Of a stretch of 40,884 bases of DNA, positions 26,844 to 36,180 are shown in pieces. Position numbers and translations under genes: made by a program. The notes beneath the pieces were generated by a model. The model had not been told where the DNA came from. It did no database searches and saw nothing but the letters and a program-made list of their open reading frames with translations. This stretch comes from Nostoc sp. CCCryo 231-06 (GTDB taxonomy: Bacteria > Cyanobacteriota > Cyanobacteriia > Cyanobacteriales > Nostocaceae): contig JAHCSU010000633.1 in NCBI GenBank assembly GCA_023522315.1, forward strand, positions 1 through 40,884, in the 5' to 3' direction. The first letter of the stretch is position 1; every line of letters begins with the position of its first letter.

Positions 26844-27449
26844 TTAAAATCCAAAAGCATTGCTGTAACGCTCCTCAGCCCAAGGTTCACCACGGCGATG
26901 GTAGCCATTACGCTCCCAAAAACCAAGTTCTTCAGCAGCTAAAAACTCTAAACCATTAATCCACTTAGCACTTTTCCAAGCGTACAGATGGGGAACAACT
27001 AGCCGCATCGGGCCACCGTGTTCAGATGGAAGGTCTTCACCAAAGACTTTAAAAGCAAAGAAGTTTTCTTCGCGCATAAAATCTTCTACATAAATATTGG
27101 TAGTGTAGCCGCCGTAGCAGTGTTCCATAATATGGGCTGCTTTGGGGTCTACTTCAATCAGACCCATGAAATCTGTTACTTTAATGCCAGTCCATTTGAC
27201 ATCAAGTTTAGACCAGCGCGTTACACAGTGGAAGTCTGCTGTGAATTCGTGCTGAGGCAGCGCCATAAAGTCTGACCAACTAAAGGTAGCAGGTTTTGCT
27301 AAACCCCAAACTCGAAACTCCCATTCCTCAATGCTGACTTGGGGAGTTGCGCCGTAAGTTAATACGGGGAAACCTTTAGCTAAGTGTTGACCAGGAGGAA
27401 CGCGTTCCCCCTCTTCCTTCCCTGGTTTCTGAAAAAATTTTCCTAGCAT
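26844..27449 (-). CDS. Sulfite-oxidase-like molybdopterin oxidoreductase
   Basis: A 201-residue protein with the oxidoreductase molybdopterin-binding domain of the sulfite oxidase / MsrP (YedY) superfamily. The molybdenum-binding Cys75 is in TADFHCVTRWSKLDVKWTGI. Further motifs are AHIMEHCYGGYTTNIYVEDF, EHGGPMRLVVPHLYAWKSAK and WINGLEFL. It has no dimerisation domain, no heme domain and no Tat signal, so it is a stand-alone soluble member (YuiH-like) with an unknown substrate. ATG 27449 gives MLGKFFQKPGKEEGERVPPG, typical for this group. Confidence 0.88.
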   Translation of the reverse strand: MLGKFFQKPGKEEGERVPPGQHLAKGFPVLTYGATPQVSIEEWEFRVWGLAKPATFSWSDFMALPQHEFTADFHCVTRWSKLDVKWTGIKVTDFMGLIEVDPKAAHIMEHCYGGYTTNIYVEDFMREENFFAFKVFGEDLPSEHGGPMRLVVPHLYAWKSAKWINGLEFLAAEELGFWERNGYHRRGEPWAEERYSNAFGF

Positions 27450-27756
27450 AGTTAGAGAAAAATAAGTTTTCTCAAGATGTGTACAAGCTTTTTTGATGAG
27501 TTGCCAACAGCACCAGATGTTTGACTCTTTATATGATTACTTGATCGTTACTCGTAAATGATAGGTAATGGGTAATGGATATTCCCAATTACTCACTACC
27601 AATTTTTTCGATTTAATGAGCTTGTGTAGAGTATCTAAGATTCATAATGCAATCAGGAAAGCTAAAAAAAAGCATTTATCCAGTGGTAAGAAGTTTGATT
27701 GGTGACTTTGGCAATCAAATTTATCGGTGCTGTTCACGCTTTTCCTGACTGGGAAA
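27450..27756. other. Spacer between the molybdoenzyme gene and rpmF
   Basis: These 307 bp hold no supported gene. Loosely self-complementary STRR-like sequence (GGTAATGGGTAATGG with AATTACTCACTACC) lies at about 27564-27600. An imperfect inverted pair (TCAGGAAAGC near 27653, GCTTTTCCTGA near 27738) brackets the stretch just downstream of rpmF. Confidence 0.4.
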
Positions 27757-27930
27757 TTATGATTCTTCTTCCTCTTCTTCAGCAGCTGGATATACAAATG
27801 TAGAACGTCCAGTCAAAATTGATTTGCCCAGAGATAGGGCTTTTTGAGCTTCGACGACGGCTTTGTGCCTCCAGGTAGCTCGACGTTTATCTCGTTTTGA
27901 TTTTGAAGTTTTCTTCTTAGGAACAGCCAT
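27757..27930 (-). CDS. rpmF: Ribosomal protein bL32
   Basis: A 57-residue 50S ribosomal protein. [20 protein letters not shown] is the typical bL32 start, followed by [20 protein letters not shown] and an acidic tail AAEEEEEES common in cyanobacteria. It has no zinc-binding cysteines, so it is the zinc-independent form. ATG 27930 is chosen over the longer frame from 27957. Confidence 0.95.
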   Translation of the reverse strand: MAVPKKKTSKSKRDKRRATWRHKAVVEAQKALSLGKSILTGRSTFVYPAAEEEEEES

Positions 27931-28043
27931 GTCAGCAGATATCGCGATTCTTGACAACCTTACTATTCTAGGCCATCCACTGACGCGAAGGACAACAGTA
28001 AAGGCAATTCATTAATTGCCTCTACTGAAAATTAGGGTTTCGG

Positions 28044-28511
28044 CTATTTTTTGGGTAAGTCCTGGTTATTTTCAAAGAAAAGTAGCGATCGCGCAGTTTT
28101 GAAGTAAGTCGCCCAATTTTGAGCATCGGGACGCGATCGCCATTGGGGACGACTGACTTCTAATGTCAGAATTGGTGCGATCAATCCATAATTTTGTACG
28201 GACACAATGATTGAAACATCTGTCACCAAGATATCTTGGTCAAAGCTTCGTTGAGCAGCTGCCCTAGCGACTGCTTCCGCTCTTCGGAGAACGGTTTCGT
28301 AGTTTTCTTCTGGCAAGCTGTCAAGAGCTAGATCAACTCTAGCGGTGTAAGCTCGCACAATCTGAGGTGCGATCGCTTCCGTTAAAAACCAGGCAGGAAC
28401 GGTAGATATGAGCAAAATTAATAAAGGAACTATCCGGATTCTTCTGGCAATTTGGCTAATAACTGAAAAGGGAGTGATCGATGATGGTAGGTGAGCAGAA
28501 ATCTTGCTCAT
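28044..28511 (-). CDS. Hypothetical membrane-anchored protein
   Basis: A 155-residue protein with one clear N-terminal hydrophobic segment (RIVPLLILLISTVPAWFLTE, about residues 26-45) and a soluble remainder. The remainder has an alanine/arginine-rich helix (TVLRRAEAVARAAAQRSFDQ) and beta-like stretches (VTDVSIIVSVQNYGLIAPIL). It is probably fixed to the cytoplasmic or thylakoid membrane with the C-terminus outside the cytoplasm. I do not recognise the family. It lies upstream of rpmF on the same strand, 113 bp away, and is divergent from the caspase-like gene. Confidence 0.75.
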   Translation of the reverse strand: MSKISAHLPSSITPFSVISQIARRIRIVPLLILLISTVPAWFLTEAIAPQIVRAYTARVDLALDSLPEENYETVLRRAEAVARAAAQRSFDQDILVTDVSIIVSVQNYGLIAPILTLEVSRPQWRSRPDAQNWATYFKTARSLLFFENNQDLPKK

Positions 28512-28710
28512 GACCTTCTATCTCCTTAGTGATGATCTGTTATTGAAATTAGGTAAAAAGTATTTTCCGGCTAACTAACGTAATAAAAATTACATTCTAA
28601 CTTAAGATTCGATCGGAATCACCTAGACTATAAAACATAGGTTAGCTTTGTTATTTTGCAAAGCCAACCGCAATTTTAAGACCAGCAAACAATAACTGAC
28701 AAAGAGCGGG

Positions 28711-30597
28711 ATGGCAAATTACTGGGCGATCGCGATTGGCATCAATCAATATCAGTTATTTCAACCTTTAAGTTGTGCCCAAGCGGATGCTGAGGCACTA
28801 GAGGATTTTTTGGTGACAGAGGCAGGCTTTCTCCCCAAACACTCCCTGCTAATGACGGATACTTCGCCGCCAATTGGAGATAGATCAACTTATCCGACTA
28901 AAGAGAATATTCTGCTGCTGCTTGAGGATTTGGCAGCGACAAGTTGGCAACCGGAAGACTATCTGTGGTTATTCTTTAGCGGTTATGGGGTCAACTACAA
29001 GGGCAAAGATTACTTAATGCCAGCAGAGGGCAACCCCGAACTGGTGCAAGAGACTGGCATAGAATTGCGATCGCTAATGCAAAGTCTGCAACTTGCTGAC
29101 TTGAATGTATTGCTACTACTCGATATCAACCGCGCTTTTGGCACTCAAGCGGATGCTCCGGTTGGTGAAGAAACAATAGAATTAGCCCAAGAACTACAAC
29201 TTGCGACCATTCTTTCTTGTCAACCAGAGCAATTTTCCCACGAAAGTAGCGAACTAGGTCACGGATTCTTTACAGCAGCTTTGTTGGAAGCTTTGCGTTC
29301 TGGTAATGGCAGTAATTTGCCAGATTTAGAAAGCTACCTAAGCCTGCTCATGCCAAAATTATGTCACCACCACTGGCGTCCTGTCCAAAACCCTGCCACT
29401 ATAATCCCATCAAGGGCGCAGGTAATCTTGCCAAAATTGGCAATGGAAAGCGACTTTCAATCAGAACCGGTGATTTATCCCGAAGAATCTTTTGCTGTTG
29501 CCCTTGCAGCTCCTCCCCTCGACGATTACCCTAGAACTTCACCAGAAAGGGGCAGATGGGGAGAAGCTACTGTGAACTCCTCCCAACAGGTGAAGGCTCC
29601 CAAGGTCGAAAAATCTAAAGGTCAACAAGTCCAGAAGTCAGCTACCGGCTTAGTTTCCCAGCCAATGGCGGAAACTTCTTTAGGAGCGAATCCAAAGGGA
29701 AGGTTTATCCCCAATTCTTCCAAAGGTTACGTCTCTCGATTGCCATCGAACCAGCCAAGTATCCCTTTTTGGAAACAGTTTATTTTATGGGGCGGAGGCA
29801 GCTTGCTAGTAGCAGCTTTAATCGCCGTAGTTTTTCTTCGCAATCAAGAAACTTTTAGGATTAAGCAAATATCAAGCACGTCGCCTAATGCTAATGCTAG
29901 CGATCGCCAGGTTATCGAGAATTTACCAAGCGAGCGCAATCGCACTTCAGTAGTTAGACTTAACAACCAATCTAGCGCCCAAATAACCTCTAGTTCCGAG
30001 TCTAAAAAGCGGAATCAAGCAGTATTAGACTTGGCGAAAATGTCGCTCAGACAAACTCAGGCTAGCGATTTGAGCATGGCGATCGCTACAGCCCGGAAAA
30101 TTAAACCCGGTGAACCACTGTACGAACAAGCTCAGGAGAATATTAAGATTTGGAGTCGGATGATTTTAGATTTAGCAGAGGGTCGTGCTAAACAAAGACA
30201 GTATGCTGGTGCTATTGCTGCCGCTCGATTAATCACCAAAGATGAAGCCCCCTACGCCAAAGCACAAGCAGCAATTAACCTGTGGCGGCTAGAGGGCAAG
30301 CAGTATGTGAGTAACAAAACTCTTTTAGATGCAGCTAATGCCTTAATTAAGTCTGGACAGGCATCTACCTACAATCGTGCGATCGAAGTTGCCAAAAAAG
30401 TATCACCTGGTCAACCTGGCTTCGATACTGCCCAAAAATCGATCAATAAATGGAGTGAGAAAATTTTAGACCTGGCCAAGCGTCGCGCCGCCGAAGGAGA
30501 ACTTAATGCCGCAATTGCGACCGCTATTTTAGTGCCAGAGGAGACAGGCGCTTACGAAGATGCTCAGGATGCCATCCAAAAATGGCAAAAAAAATAG
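28711..30597 (+). CDS. Pseudo-orthocaspase with membrane segment and C-terminal helical repeats
   Basis: 628 residues. The first 235 form a caspase-like p20 domain (WAIAIGINQYQLFQPLSCAQ, ADAEALEDFLVTEAGFLPKH). The catalytic His position is Tyr92 in LFFSGYGVNYKGKDYLMP (normally SGHG). The catalytic Cys position is Asn140 in LLLLDINRAFG (normally LDxCxSG). Both dyad residues are thus replaced, so it should not be a protease. Residues 250-350 are a low-complexity linker. One membrane helix lies at about 357-377 (FILWGGGSLLVAALIAVVFL). The C-terminal 180 residues have about four helical repeats with a pattern like AIATARKI-PGEPLYEQAQENI-W. This suggests a membrane-bound binding or scaffold protein. 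Confidence 0.88.
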   Translation: MANYWAIAIGINQYQLFQPLSCAQADAEALEDFLVTEAGFLPKHSLLMTDTSPPIGDRSTYPTKENILLLLEDLAATSWQPEDYLWLFFSGYGVNYKGKDYLMPAEGNPELVQETGIELRSLMQSLQLADLNVLLLLDINRAFGTQADAPVGEETIELAQELQLATILSCQPEQFSHESSELGHGFFTAALLEALRSGNGSNLPDLESYLSLLMPKLCHHHWRPVQNPATIIPSRAQVILPKLAMESDFQSEPVIYPEESFAVALAAPPLDDYPRTSPERGRWGEATVNSSQQVKAPKVEKSKGQQVQKSATGLVSQPMAETSLGANPKGRFIPNSSKGYVSRLPSNQPSIPFWKQFILWGGGSLLVAALIAVVFLRNQETFRIKQISSTSPNANASDRQVIENLPSERNRTSVVRLNNQSSAQITSSSESKKRNQAVLDLAKMSLRQTQASDLSMAIATARKIKPGEPLYEQAQENIKIWSRMILDLAEGRAKQRQYAGAIAAARLITKDEAPYAKAQAAINLWRLEGKQYVSNKTLLDAANALIKSGQASTYNRAIEVAKKVSPGQPGFDTAQKSINKWSEKILDLAKRRAAEGELNAAIATAILVPEETGAYEDAQDAIQKWQKK

Positions 30598-30611
30598 CCA
30601 ACCAATAAATA

Positions 30612-30676
30612 GTTAGGAGTTAGGAGTTAGGAGTTTGGAGTTAGAAGTTTTAATTCCTCACTCCTCACTCCTCACT
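30612..30676. repeat. STRR array between convergent genes
   Basis: Three GTTAGGA heptamers, then related GTTTGGA and GTTAGAA units, are followed by TCCTCAC heptamers (about 30655-30676) in roughly opposite sense. Pairing between the two halves is imperfect (TTA against TGA). It sits between the convergent caspase-like and nitrogenase-C-terminus genes, in the same position as the STRR hairpins at 6181 and 10962. Confidence 0.65.
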
Positions 30677-30682
30677 TTTCCT

Positions 30683-31060
30683 TCAACAGTACTGCGTCAC
30701 ATCTTCGCCACATTCGTCGGCTAGATAGCACAGCGCTCGGAAACGTAAACCAACCACTTCTTCATATAAGGGGTTGAGCTTGCACATCGGCGGAATGTGA
30801 AACAAGGTTTTCCCAAATACTTTGACATCGCGCTCAAAGGGGCACTGAGATGGAATCAGTTTACACAAACGGTGAGCTAGTTGGCGATCGCGGACTTGAA
30901 TATTTTCTACACGCTGCCGTAGGGGTTGGAGAATATTCCAGTAAGACTTGGAAACAGAACGGTTTAGCTGGGTTACTTTATGATCACTAGTCTCTGCTTG
31001 ATTGATTGATACCCAGCTTGTCAAAAAAATCTTTTTTGTGGTATTGTCGAATACCTTCAT
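30683..31060 (-). CDS. Mo-dependent nitrogenase C-terminus family protein
   Basis: A 125-residue protein. Its last 85 residues match the Mo-nitro_C family (named from a nitrogenase-associated C-terminus): ILQPLRQRVENIQVRDRQLA, HRLCKLIPSQCPFERDVKVF, KTLFHIPPMCKLNPLYEEVV and GLRFRALCYLADECGEDVTQ. Five or six conserved cysteines suggest metal or redox binding, but the function is not established. Stand-alone copies are typical of heterocyst-forming and other diazotrophic cyanobacteria. No nif gene is nearby. The N-terminal 40 residues are not conserved-looking. Confidence 0.9.
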   Translation of the reverse strand: MKVFDNTTKKIFLTSWVSINQAETSDHKVTQLNRSVSKSYWNILQPLRQRVENIQVRDRQLAHRLCKLIPSQCPFERDVKVFGKTLFHIPPMCKLNPLYEEVVGLRFRALCYLADECGEDVTQYC

Positions 31061-31585
31061 GGTTAACCCTCTGTGTTATTGAGGCTATTCACCTTTTTGA
31101 TGAATATATACAACGTGGCAACGAACTTTCCCGGAAAAATCGCGTCCTGACTGCGATATAAGGTAATACCTGATTAGCCACTTAAGTCAGAACCTAATTT
31201 ATTACTACGTCAAGTTAATCGCAAATTTATGGGGATCGGTAGTGTAATATTACGATCTTGTTCATAACTTGATATAGTTTAAATTTTAATAAAGACATCC
31301 ATCATTCGATAGGTTTTAGTGTAACATTTACAGAACTTAATATAAGGTTTTTCTGAAAGTATTTTTGCTAAGTATAAATATCAGTAATATACTAGAATGC
31401 ATTTTTCCTCTCCGTGTTCCCACTTTCCCACGCAAGTGCGTGCTGTTCATTGCTGGCTGAATGGCGTAGAAGTAGAGATAAGTCTGTAGACGCTGCTGCT
31501 GAAAGCCAGGTGGGTTGGGTTTCTCAGTAGATGCAGAGCGGCTAGTTATGAAACAATCAGTCGTCGCAAAGTTTCAGTAAAGAAA
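31061..31585. other. AT-rich spacer before the anion permease gene
   Basis: These 525 bp contain no supported gene or RNA. A short palindrome, CACGCA-AG-TGCGTG, lies at 31428-31441. A 10-codon frame from ATG 31547 ends just before the permease start and could be a leader, but nothing supports it. Confidence 0.4.
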
Positions 31586-32782
31586 GTGATTTTTCTCCAA
31601 TTTGCAATCTATTGCGTCTTAGGGCTAACTTATCTGGGGTTAGCATTGGGCTACATTCCTGGTTTACGCATGAACCGCGCCACCATTGCTTTGGTTGGTT
31701 CTGCCTTTTTAATTGCTTTAGGTGTTCTGAATTTACAGGAAGCATGGCAGGCTATTGATGCCAATACCATCGTATTTCTGTTGAGCATGATGGTAGTTAA
31801 TGCCAACCTATCCTATGCAGGGTTTTTTAGGCGATCGCTATCAGTGATATTGAGTATCACTCGCAGTCCTCTAGGTTTGTTAATTGCTTTAACTTTTGGC
31901 AGTGGTATACTCTCTGCCTTTTTTCTCAATGACACTCTGGCGCTAGTTTTTACACCCTTAACCTTGAGCCTGACTCAAGCTTTGGGTTTAAATCCGATAC
32001 CTTATTTACTAGCGATCGCGGGTGCAACTAATATAGGATCAGTGGCAACCTTGAGCGGTAATCCGCAAAATATCCTGATTGGCTCCTTTTCAGGCATCTC
32101 CTATCTAGATTTTTTGCGTGTATTGGCCCCAGTTGCCCTTGTCGGCTTGGTAATTCAGGTAATATTACTGTGGCTACTTTACCCCGATGTGCGCTCAGTC
32201 AAACCTTGCCAACTCTTACCTGTTGGCAACCAACGGATTTTTAAACCTTTATTTAAAAAAACATTAGTCATTACAATTGGGCTGCTGATTGCATTTATTG
32301 TCGGTTTACCGTTAGGGGAGTCTGCTTTAGTTGCTGCTAGCTTGTTGCTAATCACTCGCCGGGTTAAAGCGCAGCGCATTTTACAAAAGGTGGATTGGAA
32401 CCTGTTGGTAATGTTTTCTGGATTGTTTATTCTGACACGAGTCACGCAAAAGTTGAATTTGCTCCAGCCATTTACCCATGCGGTTAACTCTGCTGCGAGT
32501 TTTTTGGGTGTAACTGTTGTTTTATCTAACTTAATTTCTAATGTGCCTGCTGTACTTTTACTGCATCCCCTGGTTCCTCCAGGTGACACTAAGTATTGGC
32601 TATTGTTGGCAGCTGGATCAACTTTGGCAGGAAATCTAACTTTGTTTGGTTCAGTCGCCAACTTGATAGTTGTAGAAGCTGCTGCTGATTTAGGTTACAA
32701 GCTCACTTTTTGGGAACATCTAAGGTTTGGAGCGCCGTTAACAGTGTGTACTTTAGTTCTAGTATACCTCTGGGTTCATTGA
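31586..32782 (+). CDS. Anion permease of the ArsB/CitM (IT) superfamily
   Basis: A 398-residue inner-membrane protein with about 10-11 hydrophobic segments. Two similar halves carry the signature stretches SGILSAFFLNDTLALVFTPL and ATNIGSVATLSGNPQNILIG in the first, and VVLSNLISNVPAVLLL and GSTLAGNLTLFGSVANLIVV in the second. These N-D-x-x and GNPQN / GSVAN motifs belong to the ArsB / divalent anion:sodium symporter group. The substrate (arsenite, citrate, sulfate or another anion) cannot be decided; no ars or sulfate genes adjoin it. The start is GTG 31586, as no in-frame ATG is available near it. Confidence 0.88.
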   Translation: MIFLQFAIYCVLGLTYLGLALGYIPGLRMNRATIALVGSAFLIALGVLNLQEAWQAIDANTIVFLLSMMVVNANLSYAGFFRRSLSVILSITRSPLGLLIALTFGSGILSAFFLNDTLALVFTPLTLSLTQALGLNPIPYLLAIAGATNIGSVATLSGNPQNILIGSFSGISYLDFLRVLAPVALVGLVIQVILLWLLYPDVRSVKPCQLLPVGNQRIFKPLFKKTLVITIGLLIAFIVGLPLGESALVAASLLLITRRVKAQRILQKVDWNLLVMFSGLFILTRVTQKLNLLQPFTHAVNSAASFLGVTVVLSNLISNVPAVLLLHPLVPPGDTKYWLLLAAGSTLAGNLTLFGSVANLIVVEAAADLGYKLTFWEHLRFGAPLTVCTLVLVYLWVH

Positions 32783-32848
32783 GGGCGATCGCTCTAATTA
32801 CTAAAGTGACTCACGCAAATCAAATTATCCCAGTGTATGTTGTTAACT

Positions 32849-33457
32849 CTAATTTACTATTGGTTCCCTCACCTTTTGAAAGGTTATGACTCCGGCTGCT
32901 TCCTCTCCATTCAATAAAGGCAATAAGATTGCAGTATTATTTGAATAACAAACTGCCCTGTAATTAGATGTCGCATTATTAAAACTTCGCTCAACCCAGG
33001 TTACAGAACCGTCGGCTGCAAGGGTCATACTGACGGAAGCTGGTTCATTGATGGAAAAAGGTTGACTAGGCCCACCAAACCCCCCCGGCACACCTGGCAA
33101 ACTAATAAATCGGTTACTCAACAGTTTTTTTAAATCACCTGTCAAGTAATATCCATTTTGACGGAGTTTTCCAGTGCTGTAGGTAACGAGACCGTCTTTT
33201 ACGTTGTTAAAAGCTACAGTGGTGCTTACAGAATTTATAGAACTTCCCTTTGCCCAATCAAAGTAGGGTTGTAGAAACGTTGAGCACGGCACTTCTGTCA
33301 GTATCAGGTTGGTTAGGCTTACTGGGTTGTCTTTGGTTAGTTCCACCAACGATGGACGAAATATTTGTGCATTTGCTATCGGAATACCGAGGGTAAGTGT
33401 GGTATAAGAAAGAAAGGCACAAAACATAGAACCCCAAAAAGTCACTCGGTTGTACAT
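32849..33457 (-). CDS. Exported hypothetical protein
   Basis: A 202-residue protein with an N-terminal signal peptide (VTFWGSMFCAFLSYTTLTLG, then IPIANAQ; cleavage probably after ANA-Q near residue 31). The mature part is beta-rich with two cysteines (EVPCSTFLQPYFDW and YRAVCYSNN) that may form a disulfide, and a Gly/Pro loop LPGVPGGFGGPSQPF. I do not recognise the family. It is probably periplasmic or outer-membrane associated and is convergent with the permease gene. Confidence 0.75.
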   Translation of the reverse strand: MYNRVTFWGSMFCAFLSYTTLTLGIPIANAQIFRPSLVELTKDNPVSLTNLILTEVPCSTFLQPYFDWAKGSSINSVSTTVAFNNVKDGLVTYSTGKLRQNGYYLTGDLKKLLSNRFISLPGVPGGFGGPSQPFSINEPASVSMTLAADGSVTWVERSFNNATSNYRAVCYSNNTAILLPLLNGEEAAGVITFQKVREPIVN

Positions 33458-33642
33458 CTTTTTTCCTCTTATGAAAAAGAATTAGTGTTCGTCAAGTTAA
33501 CACCTACTATATACTCAGTTTTAACAGTGCGGTTTTACGCAAAACCTGCTAATTATTTACAAAAATTTATACGTGAGATGTATTTTTTCGTTCATCTGTA
33601 GACGCAGGTGTAGAAAATTAAGAGATTTATAAAAAATATTAA

Positions 33643-33980
33643 TTAAGCTAAAAGTATCTGCTGAACAGCCAGGGTTAATTCTGGAAATATTTGAGAAACA
33701 ATTTGTTGGTTTCCAGCAAACACAAATTGTTTGTAACTGCCCTGATTTAGCAAACACACAGTTAGTTTATTTTCCAGAGGGTCAACAATCCAATATTCGA
33801 CCACACCCATAGCTGCATACTCAGAGGTTTTTTGAGGCGTTGCATAAATGCGGGATGAATTGGCGCTTAAAACCGTTGAAAACTCGTTCCAAATTGAGTG
33901 AAATCATCCCATGATTCAGCAACGCCATCAAAATTGATGTATTCCTCAAGAGTACTAATTTTTATTGGTGTTTTAGTCAT
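33643..33980 (-). pseudogene. Uma2-family endonuclease (DUF820) remnant
   Basis: From ATG 33980 the frame reads MTKTPIKISTLEEYINFDG, a typical Uma2 N-terminus, then FTQFGTSFQRF and a stop. In another frame a C-terminal Uma2 part follows: SEYAAMGVVEYWIVDPLENK, LTVCLLNQGSYKQFVFAGNQ, QIVSQIFPELTLAVQQILLA and TAA at 33643. The central nuclease core (the PD...ExK region) is missing. The result is an internal deletion plus a frameshift that leaves about 110 of some 190 residues. Uma2 genes are highly repeated in Nostocales, and such remnants are frequent. Confidence 0.85.
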
Positions 33981-34063
33981 AGCGATCGCCTCCAATAACT
34001 ATAGGCAAGTACTATTTACTGTGATTTCTATACCCATAATAAAAGACTGTATTTCACACGAAA

Positions 34064-34099
34064 GCGCAAAGACGTTAGAAAAACTCTACGTCTCTGCGC
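34064..34099 (-). terminator. Repeat-derived hairpin downstream of rnj
   Basis: GCGCAAAGACGT (34064-34075) faces ACGTCTCTGCGC (34088-34099) with one G-U pair and a 12-nt loop. On the minus strand the loop and flank are T-rich. It lies 30 bp after the RNase J stop and is built from the 'gcagaggcgcagag' repeat family also seen at 19741. Confidence 0.6.
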
Positions 34100-34128
34100 C
34101 TCTGCATGAGATTTTTATTTTAAACTCT

Positions 34129-35901
34129 CTATGATGCTACTTGAGCAGCAGTCCGAGTGCGTCGTCTTCTACCATCGGCAACTTTTACAGGTGGCTCATC
34201 AGGGATTTGCATCAACAAAGTCACAGATGGCTGACATTGCAATTCGCGGCGGATGGAACGTTGCAATTCTCGTTCTAAAGTTCCTTGCAATCCACCCCAG
34301 TCTATATCTGCTGCTTGACCTTCGCTAGGAGCAAATTCTGTCCAGCGCACAGTTAAGATTTCTTCAATCCGTTGTTTTACCCAGGTTTGTAGGAGCGATC
34401 GCTCTACACTTGTAACTACACCCCGTAGGTGAGTTTCTGGTTTTGCCAACAGTTTACCATTCCAATCAATGGCAGCTGCGATCGTGATAATGCCTTCTGA
34501 AGCCATGCGTTGCCGTTCTTGTAAAACTTTAGAACTTACCATACCCGAACTAGTAGTATCTACCAATTCGATACCAGATGGCACTTTCCCAGCGACGCGA
34601 ATGGCATCTTCAGTCAGTTCGACAATATCACCATTCTGAATGATGATCATGTTTTCTGCGGGAATGCCCATACTCTGAGCCGTTTCTGCGTGCTTCACTA
34701 GCATCCGATGTTCGCCGTGAAATGGCACAAAGAACTTGGGTCGAGTTAAGGCAATCATCAACTTTTGTTCTTCCTGACAGCCGTGACCGGAGACGTGAAT
34801 CCCTTTATCCCGCCCATAGACCACTTTTGCACCTTGAATCATCAATTTATCAATGGTGTTGACTACTGCGATCGTATTTCCGGGAATTGGGTTAGCAGAG
34901 AATACGACCGTATCTCCTTGGCGGATTTTAATATGAGGATGTTCTTTGTTGGCAATGCGGGTCATTGCTGCCATCAATTCACCCTGAGAACCTGTAGTTA
35001 AAATTAGTACTCTCTCATCAGGCAGATTGCGGACTGCGTGCAATGGTTGCAGCAGATTATCATCACACTTGATGTAACCTAAATTGCGGGCATGAGCAAT
35101 CAAGTTCAGCATGGAACGCCCCACAATCGTCACTACACGGTTTTGCTTTTTGGCGATATCCAAAATCATATTGATGCGATGCACACTGGAAGAAAAAGTA
35201 GTGACAAATAATCGCCCAGTTGCTTGACTAAATACTCTCTCCAGATTTGGATAAACTGAACGTTCTGAAGGTGTAAATCCTGGTAATTCAGCGTTGGTGG
35301 AATCACTCAGTAGGCAAAGAACGCCTTTTTCACCATGTTCTGCTAGGCGTTGCAAGTCAAATTTTTCACCATCCACCGGGGTATGGTCAATTTTAAAATC
35401 CCCTGTGTGAATGACTACACCAAGAGGAGTCTGAATGGCAACAGTGAAACTATCAGCGATGGAGTGGGTGTTACGGATATATTCCACTAAAAAGTTTTTG
35501 CCAATCCGCACCACATCTCGTGGTAGAACTGTTCTGATTTCTGTGCGATCGCGCACTCCTGCTTCTTCCAATTTACCCTCTAGCATTGCCATTGCTAGCC
35601 TGGGCCCATAAATCACGGGGATATCAAATTGCTTGAGATGGAAAGCAATTCCGCCGATATGGTCTTCATGACCGTGAGTAACGATCATCCCTTTAATTTT
35701 GTGGCGATTTTCCCGCAGATAGGTCGTATCTGGCAGAACAATATTTACTCCATGCATCGCCTCTGTGGGAAAAGCCAATCCTGCATCTAACAGGATAATT
35801 TCATCGTCATACTCAAAAAGGCAGGTATTTTTCCCAATTTCATGCAAACCGCCCAAAGGAATAATTTTCAAGGCGGAATTATCAGCTTCGTTTTTAGCCA
35901 T
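34129..35901 (-). CDS. rnj: Ribonuclease J
   Basis: A 590-residue metallo-beta-lactamase / beta-CASP RNase with 5'-3' exonuclease and endonuclease activity in mRNA decay and rRNA processing. The zinc ligands are in HGHEDH (residues 76-81, GMIVTHGHEDHIGG). Others are in RNTHSIADS, VIHTGDFKIDHTP and LLSDSTNAELPGFTPSE. Beta-CASP motifs are VTIVGRSM and VHVSGHGCQEE-like IHVSGHGCQEEQKLMIALTR, with FFVPFHGEHRML. The C-terminal part (SEGIITIAAAIDWNGK and on) is the RNase J-specific domain, and the tail is basic (GRRRRTRTAAQ). AAGGAG four bases before the ATG supports the start. It is downstream of dapA on the same strand but 279 bp away. Confidence 0.96.
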   Translation of the reverse strand: MAKNEADNSALKIIPLGGLHEIGKNTCLFEYDDEIILLDAGLAFPTEAMHGVNIVLPDTTYLRENRHKIKGMIVTHGHEDHIGGIAFHLKQFDIPVIYGPRLAMAMLEGKLEEAGVRDRTEIRTVLPRDVVRIGKNFLVEYIRNTHSIADSFTVAIQTPLGVVIHTGDFKIDHTPVDGEKFDLQRLAEHGEKGVLCLLSDSTNAELPGFTPSERSVYPNLERVFSQATGRLFVTTFSSSVHRINMILDIAKKQNRVVTIVGRSMLNLIAHARNLGYIKCDDNLLQPLHAVRNLPDERVLILTTGSQGELMAAMTRIANKEHPHIKIRQGDTVVFSANPIPGNTIAVVNTIDKLMIQGAKVVYGRDKGIHVSGHGCQEEQKLMIALTRPKFFVPFHGEHRMLVKHAETAQSMGIPAENMIIIQNGDIVELTEDAIRVAGKVPSGIELVDTTSSGMVSSKVLQERQRMASEGIITIAAAIDWNGKLLAKPETHLRGVVTSVERSLLQTWVKQRIEEILTVRWTEFAPSEGQAADIDWGGLQGTLERELQRSIRRELQCQPSVTLLMQIPDEPPVKVADGRRRRTRTAAQVAS

Positions 35902-36180
35902 TTTCTCCTTAGATTGTTACTTGTGGTTAATTTAGTTGATAGTTAACGAACTTCTATTTAAGACAACATCATTTGTCTCTTAATTCAGTCCCAAAGCAAT
36001 CAAGTTTTAATTGAAGATTTCAATTTTTTATTCAATAAAAGCGACTGTACACTGAAGAATTTATAGTATGTCTATCAGTCCTAGCACAGATTTTTAAATT
36101 GCAACTTATGAACAATTATGACCATTGTTTATATGTATCTTTAGAAAGCAGTAGATTACCAGCGCTTAACCAGATGGTGA

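Noticed and set aside
29505..29575. Possible repeat insertion inside the pseudo-orthocaspase linker (PPLDDYPRTSPERGRWGE)
   Set aside because: It is in frame in a low-complexity linker and no second copy was found in the window, so insertion cannot be supported.
33557..33757. Minus-strand 66-codon frame
   Set aside because: It is a shifted frame through the Uma2 remnant and the adjacent spacer, with no family likeness.
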